A stretch of DNA of 64,000 bases from Artocarpus heterophyllus. Its lineage: Eukaryota; Streptophyta; Magnoliopsida; Rosales; Moraceae. Of the stretch, positions 47,632 through 59,770 are shown in pieces; positions within the stretch are counted from its first letter, which is position 1, and every line of letters starts with the position of its first letter. The stretch is taken from the NCBI GenBank assembly GCA_025403435.1, contig CM046330.1, forward strand, positions 27,314,037 through 27,378,036, in the 5' to 3' direction. The position numbers and the translations under genes were made by a program. The notes beneath the pieces are model-generated. The model saw only the letters and a program-made list of their open reading frames with translations, searched no databases and had not been told where the DNA came from.

Positions 47632-49068
47632 TGTTGGCTCCAAGGTTTCATAAATTAATTTCAAACTAGTTTTGATGATAACAAATACAATTTTAATTTT
47701 GTGTATATGTGCAACCTTGTATTTTTGAGCTAATGAAATTCTTGAGTGTTGAAAAGCTTAAGTTTCAAGCAAAATCAAGTGAAGAACATTCAAGAAGCTT
47801 CGAGCTAGGACGCAACAAGGAGTGGACTTACATGGACTCGAAGATTACAAGATTTTATTAATTTTTAGTCCAAATGTAAGTGAGTGAATTTCTAGTGAAA
47901 ATATGATCAAATAATAACTCAAGTTCACACACACACATATGCATTCGTAAACCTTTTTAATCTTTGCATATATGTGTTCAAAGTATTTAAAATGTTCTAC
48001 TATGTAAAAATGTGTAAAATTGCACTTAAGATACTTAAACAAGTTTTTACAAAAATAGGATTTTAGAACATTTTCTCGGGCATTTTTGGGCAGCATAGAT
48101 CAACTTGCCGAATACCCTACATCAGCCTGCCAAACTAGGAGATTTTAAGCCCAAACTTTCAGAAGTTCTGTCGGTTTGCTGAACCTAGTTTTCAGCCTGC
48201 CGGTGGCAAAAGTTTGACCTGTCGAACTGCCACAACATCTTGTTGATCAGATGACCATTTGGAGTCCACTTTTGAAGTTTTAAAACTTTGGCCTATTGAA
48301 CCATTTCTCTGGTATGCCAAACTGTCTATAACGGCTAGTTTCTATTTGTTAGAACTCACTTTGAATGGATCTTTTGACTAAAAATTGAGTTTTTGAGGCA
48401 AAATTGAGTACTTGGGGACTACAAATACCCCTCCATTCATTGTGAAATTAATTAAGAATCATAAGAGAGATTTGATATCATTCTTACGTTGTTTTCTCAA
48501 GCATTCATTTCATACAGATTCTCTTGAGTTCAATTTGTTTCGTATTCCCTTGAGAATTGCTCACACCTCCAAAAACAAGTCTTACATTGTATTCATTTTT
48601 TTTTTTTGGAGCAATTAGTTTGTGAGTGTACCAAAATTCTTGTAAATCCTACCCTCTAACTATTAGGTTTCCAAGCCTTATAATTTAGGGGATTTTGTTT
48701 AGACAATGTACATTAAAATTGTCATATTGTAAGAAGGTGTAGTGAGCCTCAGGTAGAGCAAGTCACCGACATTGTACAAGGAGTGATCGTGCCAAAAAGA
48801 CAATCGTATAGTGCATGAAGTCGAGTGAAGGTTTTTGCTCGGCGACAGTAGACATAGGCATTTCACCAAACCACTATAAATAGCATTTGCATCTGTTCTC
48901 TTTACACTTCTACTTTAACACTATCTATATTCGCTTATACATTTCAATATATTTGTTTGTGCATTTATCGCTTGAGCATTTTTGTCTAGAATTTTTCAAT
49001 AATTGTAAAAAGTTTTAAAAACCCAATTTACCCCCTCCCCCCTTTAGGTAGATATTTTTGGGCTAACA
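47632..49068 (+). repeat. 5' LTR of a SIRE-type Ty1/copia element
   Basis: Begins TGTTGGCTCC, ends GGGCTAACA, 1437 bases. 'ttttgatgataacaaa' at about 47680 is a hallmark of SIRE/Maximus LTR starts. It is followed at 49071 by a tRNA-Met primer site and then gag, fixing it as a 5' LTR on the plus strand. It carries a CGGCCTGCCGAAC-related motif cluster (48095-48330). Confidence 0.85.
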
Positions 49069-49070
49069 AT

Positions 49071-49082
49071 TGGTATCAAAGC
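49071..49082 (+). other. tRNA-Met primer binding site of the SIRE-type element
   Basis: TGGTATCAAAGC, three bases after the LTR end (LTR..CA-at-TGG). One base differs from the usual TGGTATCAGAGC. Confidence 0.85.
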
Positions 49083-49095
49083 GGGGTAGCTCGAT

Positions 49096-49765
49096 TTGAT
49101 TTTTCAAGAAGATTTAACAATCTTGAGCATGGTTACTCAAATTTTTCAAAACTTGGAAGGTCAATCCACAAATAGACCTCCCTTCTTTAGTGGAACTGAT
49201 TACAACTATTTGAAAACTAGAATGTCAATTTACTTGCAATCTGTTGACTATGATCTTTGGGAAATCATTGAAAATGGACCATTTATGCCTATGAAAGAAT
49301 TAGACAAAATCTTGGTACCAAAAGAACCCAAAGAGCATAGTGACGAGGATAAAAGAAAATTGTCTTTAAATGCTAAAGCTATAAACATGCTATATTGTGC
49401 ACTAGATAGAAATAAGTTTAATAGAATCACTTCTTGCACAAGCGCACAAGATATTTGGCGTACATTACAAGTCATACATGAAGGGACAAATCAAGTCAAA
49501 GAAACATCTTCTTCATGACTATGAAACGTTTAAAATGAAATTAAGAACATGAGACTATAACCAAAATGTATATAAGATTTACGAATATCGTTAACAGTCT
49601 TAAGTCTTTTGATAGGATGTTTACTACAAGTGAATTAGTGAGAAAGCTTGTTCAATCTCTACCTCCTTCTTGGCATGTCAAGAGAACAACCTTCGAAGAA
49701 GCAAAGGACCTATCAACTCTACCACTTGAAGAATTGATTAGTTCTCTTATGATGCATAAGATACC
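49096..49765 (+). pseudogene. Gag of the SIRE-type copia element, truncated
   Basis: The open frame runs from 49096 (upstream Met; MVTQIFQ at about 49129) for 140 codons and holds the copia Gag start NRPPFFSGTDYNYLKTRMSI and YLQSVDYDLWEIIENGP (DUF4219 plus UBN2-type domains). A shift at about 49510 moves the text to other frames, where RMFTTSELVRKLVQSLPPSW and LPLEELISSLMMH are still readable (49600-49755). It ends abruptly where the Athila-type LTR begins at 49766. Protease, integrase and RT of this element are not in the window. Confidence 0.85.
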
Positions 49766-51932
49766 TGATGGTCACGCCCAAAATATGTTTCTTCTTTAAA
49801 CGGCGGACATTTGTAATATAGAAAAGTTTTCGTATCCACAGGGAGATGAAAATTTATACCTCGGAAAATTGATAAAAATAAACGGTCAAAAAGGCAAGCG
49901 GTTTTTCAGAGCTAAGTTTAAAATGAAAGAAATATTTTTGTGGTTTTTATTCAAAATTTTAATTCAAAAGAAATGAAATTAAAACAATGAAGCTTGGAGA
50001 ATCCCTTGTATGTTTTGCAACTGATATGGAATTTTAACTCTAATTAATAATTATCTAAAGTATTTGATTTATTATATTTTATCTCATTAATTGCAAGCAC
50101 ATTTTACTAATTATATAGGTCAACCTAAATCGACAATATAGCAAGCCATAATGCAGTAAGGGTCTTCCTATAAAAACTAGCAAAATAATTATTGGTGCAC
50201 TAATTATGAAAATTATAATAGCTATCACTCAATTATAATTAACATAATCATAGGATAGAAAAGATAATAAAAAAATCAAAATTAAGATATTTTAGCAGAA
50301 TAAATTTTTACATTAACTCCGGCAGCACTTCGTCTTATGAAATATCTAGAATCGACAATATAACAAGTCATACTGCAGTAAAAGATATTCCATAAAATTA
50401 AACATTATTTCATTATTATTAATATTAACTATGCAACACAATTAAATTATATAAAGAAAGCATGACAGAATTTATGTAAAAATTGGCAGCATAACAACAT
50501 CAACAATAATTATTGAAAACATAAAGATATAATTTATTCCACAAAATATAAACATTACCACACAGATATAGAGTTAAAATCCATACCAAGATACTATACA
50601 TACAAGATCATCTCTCTACCTCACCAGACACTCTACTCTAATTTAAGCATTATTTTATTATTATTTATTACCTAAGAAGATACTGTTGAGTCTAACTCAG
50701 CAGTAAGGAAAGGAAGGGGAAAAGAGGGCCAAAGGCCCGAAGGGGATGATTTCTTCATGGCGCAATGCAAGGCTATTTATAGCCTTGAAAAGTTACTGTA
50801 TATCATATGTAATCATCATTTTTCCCTGTTGAAAGTTGACAAATTCGGATCATTTGATCATTTTTCTCCTCCTTTTTTCCACGCTAAGATTCGCTCTTGA
50901 TTGTGCGTTTTAAGCTTCAAAATCCTGTGCTTTGCGGCATGAGAAGGCACCAAACCGGGCTGATCTGGATCGTTAATTTCACGATCCAATGGCTCCAAAC
51001 ACGCATGAGAATGGGCCCAGGTGGGACCAGTGGGACAACAATTTTGAACCGTCAGATTGGTCTTGGTCATCGCATCCAACGGCTGGAAGAACAGCTGCAC
51101 GTGGACTCACCCACATACGAACAGACACGGCCTGTGACTTCCCTCTGACATGTCTGCAGCTTGTCGACGCGTGAATCACACGCGCCAATCGTTCTTCGAC
51201 ACGTGGATTGTACCCTGAGATTCCACTGACGCACTAGATGACGCGTTGACACTCGTCTCTTCCTCAGACAGCTGAGATTGATTTGGCAGTGAATCTGACG
51301 GCTCTCATGATGCCACGTGTCCCATTTAATTTAAATTTGAATTCGCTTTATCTTTTTGATGCATTTGATGTCCGATTTTATCCGTTTTTGGTGTCGTTTT
51401 GCTCCGTTTTTCCTCCAGATTTCAAATCTAAAAATCACAAAAACACTAAAATTAATTATTTTACAAAATAATATTTACAAAAATATTAAAAATATTTATT
51501 TTACATTAAAACACACAAAAATAAATAAAAACTCTTAAAATTTCTAGTCTCTTACGGTTTAGCACAGATATAATTTTTATGACTTGAAAATATTTTTAAA
51601 AATTACTAAAAATATAATAAAACATATTTACAAACTTAAAACACACTATCAAACACACTAAAACTCAAAATAAAATAACCGCATTACTTTTACGGTTTTA
51701 ACTATTTACAGACTAGACATTTATTTAACACACCGAAATGACTCTAAAAATTACTAAGAATTCTATTAATCATAAAAACACACTAAAAACACATTTTTAA
51801 ACATATTTACACACTAAGACACAAAAATACTTATTAATACAAAAATGCTATTAATTAGAGGATTTAGTGAGAAATAAAAGCATAAATAAATGATTTAAGC
51901 CTTAGAAAATGTACACTTTTACAGTCTCATCA
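49766..51932 (-). repeat. 3' LTR of Athila element M
   Basis: About 2.17 kb, homologous to the A1 LTRs (shared 'aattgcaagcac', 'gtaagggt.ttcctataaa', 'cacaccgaaatgact'). On the minus strand it starts TGATGAGACTG directly after the polypurine tract and ends GGGCGTGACCATCA (or three bases earlier). It sits inside the SIRE-type gag. Confidence 0.85.
50774..50781 (-). promoter_or_regulatory. TATA box in the M LTR
   Basis: TATAAATA within the near-palindrome GGCTATAAATAGCC on the minus strand. It marks the LTR promoter. Confidence 0.65.
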
Positions 51933-51967
51933 CACCCCCCAACCAGCTTATTGCTAGTCTCTAGCAA
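51933..51967 (-). other. Polypurine tract plus conserved hairpin of element M
   Basis: On the minus strand, hairpin TTGCTAGAGACTAGCAA (51967-51951), then TAAGCT and GGTTGGGGGGTG (51944-51933), ending at the LTR. It is nearly identical to the plus-strand module at 63527-63561. Confidence 0.85.
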
Positions 51968-53270
51968 TTAAAGCGATATAATTTTGAAATGATATATTGA
52001 ATGATCATACAATAGAAACCATTTAACTATAATTTGACTTATCTAACTAGATAGACTAACAAAACTAAAATTTTATTTGAACAATTTATATACTATTTAA
52101 CAAAATGTATACAAACCAGACTTAGTGCAGAAAGGGATAATGAATAATTATGAAGTTTCAAAACTAAGAATAAAATTATTTTGATATTTTGCTTCAATTC
52201 ACTCCTGCAGACAACAACACTTCAAATTTATTTACGAGAACAATTAAAAAGCAGAAACATAAAATACAAATATTTACAAACTTTACAACTGTGGATAGTG
52301 CAATGTTTGGCTCCCTTAAGCTTTCTCCATAACCCATTTAACGAGCTTTAGGTCAGTAACTCCCAGACCAGTTGGCCTAAGGTACTAGGTGTTGAAGCAC
52401 TCCTTAGAACTTACTTACTCGAGCTAAAGAGGCTATGAAACCAAACTTATCCAACTTTTATTCATTAATTTACATAATTACACACTTTATTTATTTACAA
52501 TCATCATTTTTTTCTTTTTTTTTTCTTTTTTTTGGCTTTTTTTTCTCTTTTTTTTTGAAATATTGCTGCCTTCAATTGTTTATTTTCACAAAATAACAAA
52601 ACTCAAATATTCAAAGCTTTGACTTACCACCACAATTAAACATTATAGTGTGTGTGTGAAAAGAATGGCTTATAAACACATTGAAAAATAAACACATAAA
52701 AATGTTAAATAAAACTAAAGTTTTGAAAGTGTATAAAATTAGATAATTCAAAGAATAGAAAAATGATATTACATTAATATGAAATTCAAAAATCAAAACA
52801 AAATAATAGTACATTAATTACTAAGAAACTAATATTTACAAAACTTTTTTATTTTTATTTTTTTTAATTTTATGACCCACAAAAATAAAATAAATAAAGA
52901 ACACACAAAATCTGGAGCAAAAAATAAAAAATATAGACAAAAATCAAAAATTTTTGGCACAACACAACATTGAAGCACAATTTTTAAGCACAACCTTCTC
53001 CCCCCAACCTAGAAGGTACATTATCCTAAATGTATAAAAGAATAGTGAGAGCAGCAAAAATATTACCTAAATCAGCACAGCTGCAGAGATGATCTGTGGT
53101 AAACTTAACAAACTAAAAACTAACAAAACACACAACAATATATTACAAATTGGGTCTTTTAAAGTTAGATTCCCTAGACTTCATTTTTTTTATATGAGAA
53201 AATAAGCAAAACAAAATAAGAAAACAAACAACAAAAATAAATATTTAAAAGAGAATAAACAGAAAACTAC
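51968..53270 (-). other. Noncoding 3' internal region of element M
   Basis: Between the integrase stop and the polypurine tract. AT-rich, with T runs (52507-52557), and homologous in parts to 26061-27200 of A1. No env-like frame is present, although Athila elements often carry one here. Confidence 0.6.
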
Positions 53271-54454
53271 TCAGGGTTGATAAACTGGAGCCATAAGAGT
53301 GACTTCTTCGGATCTAGTTATCCGTTCTATGTAGCTTTTCAATCTCTAGCCATTTACTTTGAGTATCCTTCCATCGGATGGATCTTCAATTTCAACAACA
53401 CCATTAGGGAAAACCTGTTTCACAATATATGGACCTGTCCATCGTGATTTTAACTTACCAGGATGAAGGTGAAGACGAGATTCATAAAGATGAACCCGTT
53501 GATTTGGCTCAAAGTTCTTTCTCAGAATATGTTTGTCATGAAATGCTTTCATTTTTGCTTTGTAAATCTGTGAACTGTTGTAAGCATCATTCCTTAATTC
53601 CTCAAGTTCAGAGAGTTGAAGCTTCCGTTCAATACCTGTAGCACTAAGATCAAAGTTGAGAGCTTTAATAGCCCAATAAGCTTTATGTTCAAGTTCTACA
53701 GGTAAATGACAGGCTTTTCCAAAGACAAGCCTATAGGGAGACATTCCTAAAGGAGCTTTGTAAGCTGTACGGTATGCCCAGAGTGCATCTTGAAGACGTG
53801 AGGACCAATCTTTTCGATCAGGATTCATTATTTTTTCCAAAATTTGTTTGATCTCTCTATTTGCTAACTCAGCTTGTCCATTTGTCTGTGGGTGATAGGC
53901 AGTCGAAACTTTATGAATTACACAATACTTTCGCATCAAAGTTTCAAAAAAAGGGTTGCAAAAATGTGTGCCTTGATCACTGATTATAGTACGTGGCGTA
54001 CCATACCTAGATAACACGTTTTCTTTCAAGAACTTTATAACAGTTGTATTATCATTAGTACGGCATGCAATGGCTTCAACCCATTTTGAAACATACTCCA
54101 CAGCAAGAAGGATATATAGGTACCCAGAAGAAGGTGGAAAAGGTCCCATAAAGTCTATTCCCCAGCAATCAAATATTTCAATTGCTATAATTGGGTTTAG
54201 AGGCATCATGTGACGATGAGACAAAGTACCTAACTTTTGACAATTTTCGTAGGAACGACAATAATTATAAGTGTCTTTGAACAAAGTGGGCCAATAAAGA
54301 CCACATTGGAGGATCTTTGCAGTAGTTTTCTTGGCAGAAAAATGACCACCACATGCATCAGTGTGACAAAATTTTAAGACACTATTCACTTCATTTTCAG
54401 GAATACAACGTCTCATGATTTGATCATAATAATATTTAAAAGGTAGGGGTCATC
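53271..54454 (-). pseudogene. Integrase of Athila element M, near-complete
   Basis: The largest open piece is 54416-53346 (356 codons). Zinc-binding HHCC is present ([11 protein letters not shown]... CRSYENC). The DDE core is intact to the eye: Asp in [10 protein letters not shown], Asp in [10 protein letters not shown], Glu in [16 protein letters not shown]. The C-terminal GPY/F-type segment is [23 protein letters not shown] at 53348-53346 precedes the last 24 codons, and a stop at 54455 separates the N-terminus ([19 protein letters not shown]). The domain itself looks little damaged compared with the rest of the element. Confidence 0.9.
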
Positions 54455-56706
54455 CTAGTAAAAGTTACGCACTTCAATCAAAAACTTTCTTTTGTCTTGC
54501 AAACTCCAAGCAGATGGAATTTCTCTAGTTGCCAAATAATTGACAATGTGTGCATACCAAGGTAACTTGGTAACAGAGAACAGATGTTCATCAGGAAATT
54601 CATCATGAATTGGTGAACCATCGATAGAATCATTGACTTCTAAACGAGATAAGTGGTCAGCTACCACATTCTCAACTCCTTTCTTGTCCTTGATAGTCAA
54701 ATCAAACTCTTGCAGAAGAAGGATCCACCTGATAAGTCAGGCTTTAGCATCCTTTTTAGAAAAGAGATACTTAAGGGCAGAATGATCAGTGAAAATGATG
54801 ATGGGTGAACCGATTAGGTATGAACGAAACTTATCAAGCGCAAATACTACAACAAGTAATTCCTTTTCAGTGGTTGAGTAATTCATTTGAGCATTGTTCA
54901 AGGTTTTGCTTGCATAGTACACTACAAAAGGTTTTCCTTCCCTTCGTTGACCTAAGACGGCTCCTACAGCGTAATTGCTTGCATCACACATGACTTCAAA
55001 TGGTAGACTCCAATCAGGGGATTGCATGATAGGTGCAGAAGTTAACTTAAATATCAGTGTTCGGAAAGATTCTTCACATTCTTTTGTCCATTCAAACACA
55101 ACATCTTTCAACAGGAGATTACACAATGGTCTTGATATGGCTGAAAAATTTTGAATGAACCTCCTATAAAATCCAGCATGTACAAGAAAAGATCGAATAT
55201 CTCTAACAGTCTTTGGAGTGGCCAAGTTTGAAATAAGCTCAATCTTAGCTAGATCAACTTCAATTCCTCTTTCAGAGACAATGTGTCCAAGAACTATGCC
55301 AGATGGAACCATAAAATGACATTTTTCCCAATTTAACACAAGGCCTTTTTCTTCACATCTTTTCAAAACAGCTTCCAAGTTAAGCAGACAAGTATCAAAC
55401 GGGTTACCAAAATAGTCAAGTCATCCATGAAAACTTCCATAATCTTCTCAACCATGTCACTGAAAATGCTCATCATGCATCTTTGAAATGGGGCGTTACA
55501 AAGTCTGAATTGCATTCGTTGGAAAGCAAAAGTACCAAAAGGACATGTAAACGTGGTCTTTTCCTGATCTTCTAATGCTATCTCTATCTGATAATATCCT
55601 AAATATCCATCTAGAAAGCAATAGAAAGGATGACCAGCTACATGTTCTAAGATTTGATCGATGAATGGGAGTGGGAAATGGTCTTTTCGAGTGGCGGCAT
55701 TTAATTTTCGATAATCAATGCACATTCGCCATCCAGTGACAACTCTTGTAGGGACAAAATCTCCTTTTTCATTTGTTATCACAGTTACACCAGATTTCTT
55801 AGGAACAACTTGAGTTGGACTGACCCATTTACTGTCCGCAATGGGGTAAATGATACCAGCATTTAATAGTTTCAAAACTTCATTCCTCACGACTTCTTTC
55901 ATTGTTGGGTTCAGTCTCCTTTGGGGATCTTTTTTTGGATTAACACCTTCTTCCAATTGAATATGATGGGAGCAAATCAAGGGACTAATACCCTTGATAT
56001 CAGCTATTGTCCAACCCAATGCTTTTTTATGATCACGCAATATGTTAATTAACCGTCGCTCTTGTGATTCATCGAGTTTGGATGAAATGATAACAGGAAA
56101 AGATTCATCAGCTCCTAAGAATGCATGTTTTAGTCCTTCAGGAAGTTGGGCTAACTTAATTTTAGGAATTTCTTCAGTGGTTGGTTTTGGCTTTTCTCTT
56201 TCTAGGAATAGCTTTTCAAAATGTGGTTGCCAAAACTTTGTTTCTTTGTCAAGTGAATGTTTAGGAATATCAGAAATGGGATTGGGATTTTCAAGATCAG
56301 GACTTTGGAAGATTTCTGTAAGCACATCGGTTCGCTTTTGAAATTCTTCATGAATAGCTTCATCAATGATTTCAGTGTAAGAACACTCATTATTGCTTTG
56401 AAATTGCTTCCCAATATGGAAAACATTCACTTCAAGAGTCATATTTCCAAAAGAGATTTTCATGAGACCATTTCGACAATTAATGAGAGCATTAGTTGTA
56501 GCTAAGAAAGGTCTTCCGAGGATGATAGGAATTTTTGATTCTATATCCACCTTAGTTTGAGAGTCTAAAATGAGAAAATTCACGGAATAATAAAACTTAT
56601 CAACTTGTAACAAAACATCTTCAACTATCCCTCGTGGTTTCTTTATGGATCGGTCTGCGAGTTGCAAGACCACAGATGTTGGCTTAATCTCTCCAAGGCC
56701 TAGTTG
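54455..56706 (-). pseudogene. Reverse transcriptase-RNase H of Athila element M, broken
   Basis: RT text: NEVLKLLNAGIIYPIADSKW, WRMCIDYRKLN, FPLPFIDQILEHVAGHPFYC, FLDGYLGYYQIE, TTFTCPFGTFAFQRM, and the catalytic VFMDD. The conserved CNAPATFQRCM reads CNAPFQRCM, a two-codon loss. A one-base deletion just after VFMDDLTI (about 55420) shifts the frame, and the text continues in the next frame as VLKRCEEKGLVLNWEKCHF. RNase H: FEVMCDASNYAVGAVLGQR, STTEKELLVVVFALDKFRSY, FTDHSALKYLFSKKDAKA, then a TGA at 54739-54737 in place of Arg. This is the Athila lineage by these motifs. Confidence 0.92.
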
Positions 56707-58565
56707 CTAGTAAATCGAATAGGGCATGAGATTGACGCTCGCTCCTAAGTCTAACAAGGCTTGAGTGATTTTGTGGGTTCCTATGTAACAGGTGATTGTG
56801 GGACATCCAGGATCTTTGTACTTGACTGGTGCTCTTTGCTCAAGAACTGCACTTAGTTGCTTAGTTAAGAATGCAGTCTTTGGGACATGATGTTTCCTTT
56901 TCACAGTGCACAAATCTTTTATCACTTTGGCATAGGCAGGCACTTGTTTGAGAATTTGTAAAAGAGGAAGATCGATTCGAACTTGCTTCAAATGTTCCAA
57001 GATGTGTTCATAATTTTCTGGCACTTTCCTAGTAGTTTGAAGAGCTTGAGGAAAAGGGACTTCTACTGGAAACTTATTCACTTCTTCTTTTTCTCTTTGG
57101 GAAACACCTTCTTCATTACTCGCATCTGTGGTGTTTGATTTTTCCAATGCTTTACCACTGCGAGTTGTAACATGACTAACCTCTTCATCATTCTCTTTAG
57201 TGTTAGAGGTTTGTATCATGCTTTGTCCTTCAAAAATGACCAGAGCTTGAGATGAAAATTTTTCATTCAATTTCAAAATTTCTTTTGTCATATGTGTTAA
57301 AGCAGCTTCAATTTTCTCACATGCCTTGTTTTGTATCTCAATGAATGCTTGCAATGTTTCTTCAAGAGATTTGCTCAAGTGTGAAGCATGTTGAGGAACA
57401 TTTTCTCCTGAGTGCATTTCTTCTTCATTTCTCCATTGATTTCCAAATGATTGCTCTTGATTTGAATTCCTTCTATTGAAATTCAAGTTGTTTCTTCTAT
57501 CAGGATTGAAAGTTTCAGGATAGGGAGTACAAGGCTTATGATTTGTCTTTAAGGCATTACATTGTTCCTCATATTCTCCTATCACTTCCTGATAAACATG
57601 ACAGTCCAGTGACTGTTGGTCAAACCTTTCATTCACAAAATTTGTTCCTTGTAGTTCAGCTCTTGTGACTACATGACTTCCTTTCTCATTCTTTGCTTTG
57701 AGGATTTCTAATTCTCTTGTGAGGTTTTCAACTTGAACCCTAAGGTTGTAGCTATCCTCTTTCTTCAATTGATGAACTTCAGTTGATCGTGACTTATGAG
57801 AAACATCTAATTCAGCCCACAAATGAACTTTTTCAGCAAATTCATCAAGAAATTCCTTGGCCTCTTCAGGATCCTTGTGTAAAAATTTTCCATTGCACAT
57901 CACTTCCAGATATTGGCGATCATGACTTGTGAGTCTTTCGTAGAAAAAGCTGACAAGACGCCAATTCTCGTAACCATGGTGAGGACATTGACTTAACAAA
58001 TCTTTGAATCTTTCCCATGCTTCGTAGAAATTTTCATGATCATTTTAGGAGAAAGTCAGAATTTGTTTCTTTAGATTATTGGTCTTTTGATATGGAAAGT
58101 ATTTGTTGAAGAAAGCAGACGTCATGTCATTCCATGATTGAATGGATCGAGGTCTTAAAGAGTAAAGCCAACTTTTAGCTTTATCTTTCAGTGAGAAAGG
58201 GAAATTTTTCAATTTGATGGAATTAGCGATATCAGGGTGGCTATGAAAAGTGGCAACAACTTCTTCAAATTCACGAATATGAACATAAGGATTTTTGCTT
58301 TCTAATCCAAAGAAGGTTGGTAAGAGTTGAATCATGCCAGGCTAAAAATCTTGTTGTGACAGATTTGGTGGAAACACGATACATGAAGGAGTTAAAGTGC
58401 GAGTCGGATGCATAAAATATTTCATCAGCATTCTTTGAGGATTCTCACCCAGATTTTCTATTGCAAACAAATTTGACAGAGTGGTCAACGAGGATGAAAA
58501 ATGCGAAAAAGAGTTTGACAATTGTTCACTAGGGTTTCTTAAGTCTGAAGCCTTAACAAAACGAC
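56707..58565 (-). pseudogene. Gag-protease of Athila element M, broken
   Basis: The frame is continuous apart from stops at about 58342 (in QQDF*PGM), 58047-58045 (LTFS*NDHENF) and 56709-56707. Gag: IQLLPTFFGLESKNPYVHIR, KDKAKSWLYSLRPRSIQSWN and FFNKYFP (Retrotrans_gag domain), then a coiled-coil/Lys-Glu region and an Asn/Arg-rich stretch. Protease: KTAFLTKQLSAVLEQRAP, then the active-site ALLDLGASVNLMPYSIY, with the DLGAS form usual for Athila. The upstream start is not certain; readable Gag text begins near 58556. Confidence 0.9.
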
Positions 58566-59169
58566 TAAGTTTGAATCATTAACCCTAAGTGTCTCTTTTT
58601 TTATTTATTTTTGATTTTTTGATTTTTTTTTATTTTTTAACAAGGATAAAGACAAATGCAAAGCTTTTCTTTATTCAAGGAGAATAAAGTAGTGAATGAA
58701 TAGCACTCGCCTGAGTTATTTTGTAGATCTTAAGAATTATATACCTTAAGGATGTTCCCAAGAAAGATTGGTGGGGCTAAGGCTCCTTAAAAACTAATCT
58801 CCTAGTCAGAGCAACGTTCCCAGAATGACTGGTGTTGGAAAAGTTTCTAAAATTAACCGGAATGAAGAGTATCCGAGCCAGTACCAGCATCCAAACAGAA
58901 CTTTCTCAAAGGATACTCTTCATAAAACCACAATTTATTTTATGAAAAAACTAACTCTAAAATTTTATGATGTTTTATTTCTAAGGCAAAAACTTAAATC
59001 TAAACCTAAAACTAACAAAATAAATATTTTACAAAGAAAAAGAAAGAAAATAAAATTTTTTTGATTTTTTTGATTTTTTTATGAATAGTGAACAATGTGT
59101 GAATAGTGACATGAATAGTAGCTTCATGAATAGTAGCCTACCTAATTAAATAATCAAACTAAAATAACA
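58566..59169. other. Leader of element M and unresolved junction with the cassette region
   Basis: 58566-58710 matches the A1 leader ('caaagcttttctttatt..agaataaagtagtgaatga'). 58740-58860 holds two stem-loops that on the minus strand share ACCARTC..TTCT.GGGAAC (CCAG..CTGG and CCAA..TTGG stems). No 5' LTR and no tRNA-Asp site follow. 59080-59145 has repeated 'gaatagt(g/a)' units. The border between minus-strand element M and the plus-strand cassette lies somewhere here. Confidence 0.5.
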
Positions 59170-59376
59170 ATGTACTTACTTGGTGACACTATGGATGACC
59201 TCATGTATGATCTCATGGATGAAGAAGAATTTCAGCAAAGATTCTTTGCAGCTGCTGGCAACTTAACTTTTTGGGAGTGCTATCTTTTAAGAAGGTTTAG
59301 AGCAACTCTTCCAACAGTCATCAACATTGACGATTCTGACTCCGAACTAGAAACTGAAATCATAGTTAGAGATTAA
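59170..59376 (+). CDS. Small acidic ORF of the cassette, unknown function
   Basis: 68 codons, starting MYLLGDTMDDLMYDLMDEEE. The middle (QQRFFAAAGNLTFWECYLL) could form a short amphipathic or hydrophobic helix, followed by RRFRATLPTVINIDDSDSE and a very acidic end (ELETEIIVRD). IDDSDSE looks like a casein-kinase/SIM-like acidic cluster, but this is only suggestive. No family is recognised. It lies on the same strand as the two downstream ORFs and is followed by a stem-loop, which is the only reason to take such a short frame seriously. Met at residue 8 is an alternative start. Confidence 0.35.
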   Translation: MYLLGDTMDDLMYDLMDEEEFQQRFFAAAGNLTFWECYLLRRFRATLPTVINIDDSDSELETEIIVRD

Positions 59377-59468
59377 TGTTTGTATTGTCTTTATGTTTTT
59401 TTTGTATTTATTTGTTGTATCTTTATTTTCTTTGTTTTTCCTAAAAATTAGAAAAATAATTTCAAAAA

Positions 59469-59560
59469 TTCATTAAAATGGTAGAAATTATGGAGGTTAT
59501 AATCAGCACGATTAGTTGGTATTTTTGTATCAATGGCCTCTAGAAATGCATTTTAATGAA
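59469..59560 (+). other. Stem-loop after the acidic ORF
   Basis: TTCATTAAAATG (59469-59480) pairs perfectly with CATTTTAATGAA (59549-59560), 12 bp, and an inner GGAGG/CCTC pairing lies within the loop. It lies about 90 bases after the stop codon. Confidence 0.7.
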
Positions 59561-59763
59561 ATAATTTTCAATGAATTTTTCTAAATTTTAGATCTCTAAA
59601 AAAAAAGAAAAAAATTTAAAAAAAAACTCAAAAATACAAAAATATTTTCATGTCTGAGTAATCTGTTAGGTTACTTTTCTTTGGCCCATTTTAGTTCAGC
59701 CCATTACTCTCGCATGCGTCTGAATAGTCTTCCCCGTATCTGAACAGAAGTCTACCCCTTGTC

Positions 59764-59770
59764 TATAAAA
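59764..59770 (+). promoter_or_regulatory. TATA box of the Cys-rich cassette ORF
   Basis: TATAAAA in GTCTATAAAATC (59761-59772), 253 bases before the ATG at 60023, followed by a CT-rich leader (59800-60000). The same 12 bases occur at 61098-61109 before the LOG gene. Confidence 0.6.

Noticed and set aside
50858..51252. Several overlapping 60-83 codon ORFs in the M LTR
   Set aside because: Noncoding LTR sequence of higher GC; frames on both strands overlap and are not conserved in the A1 LTRs.
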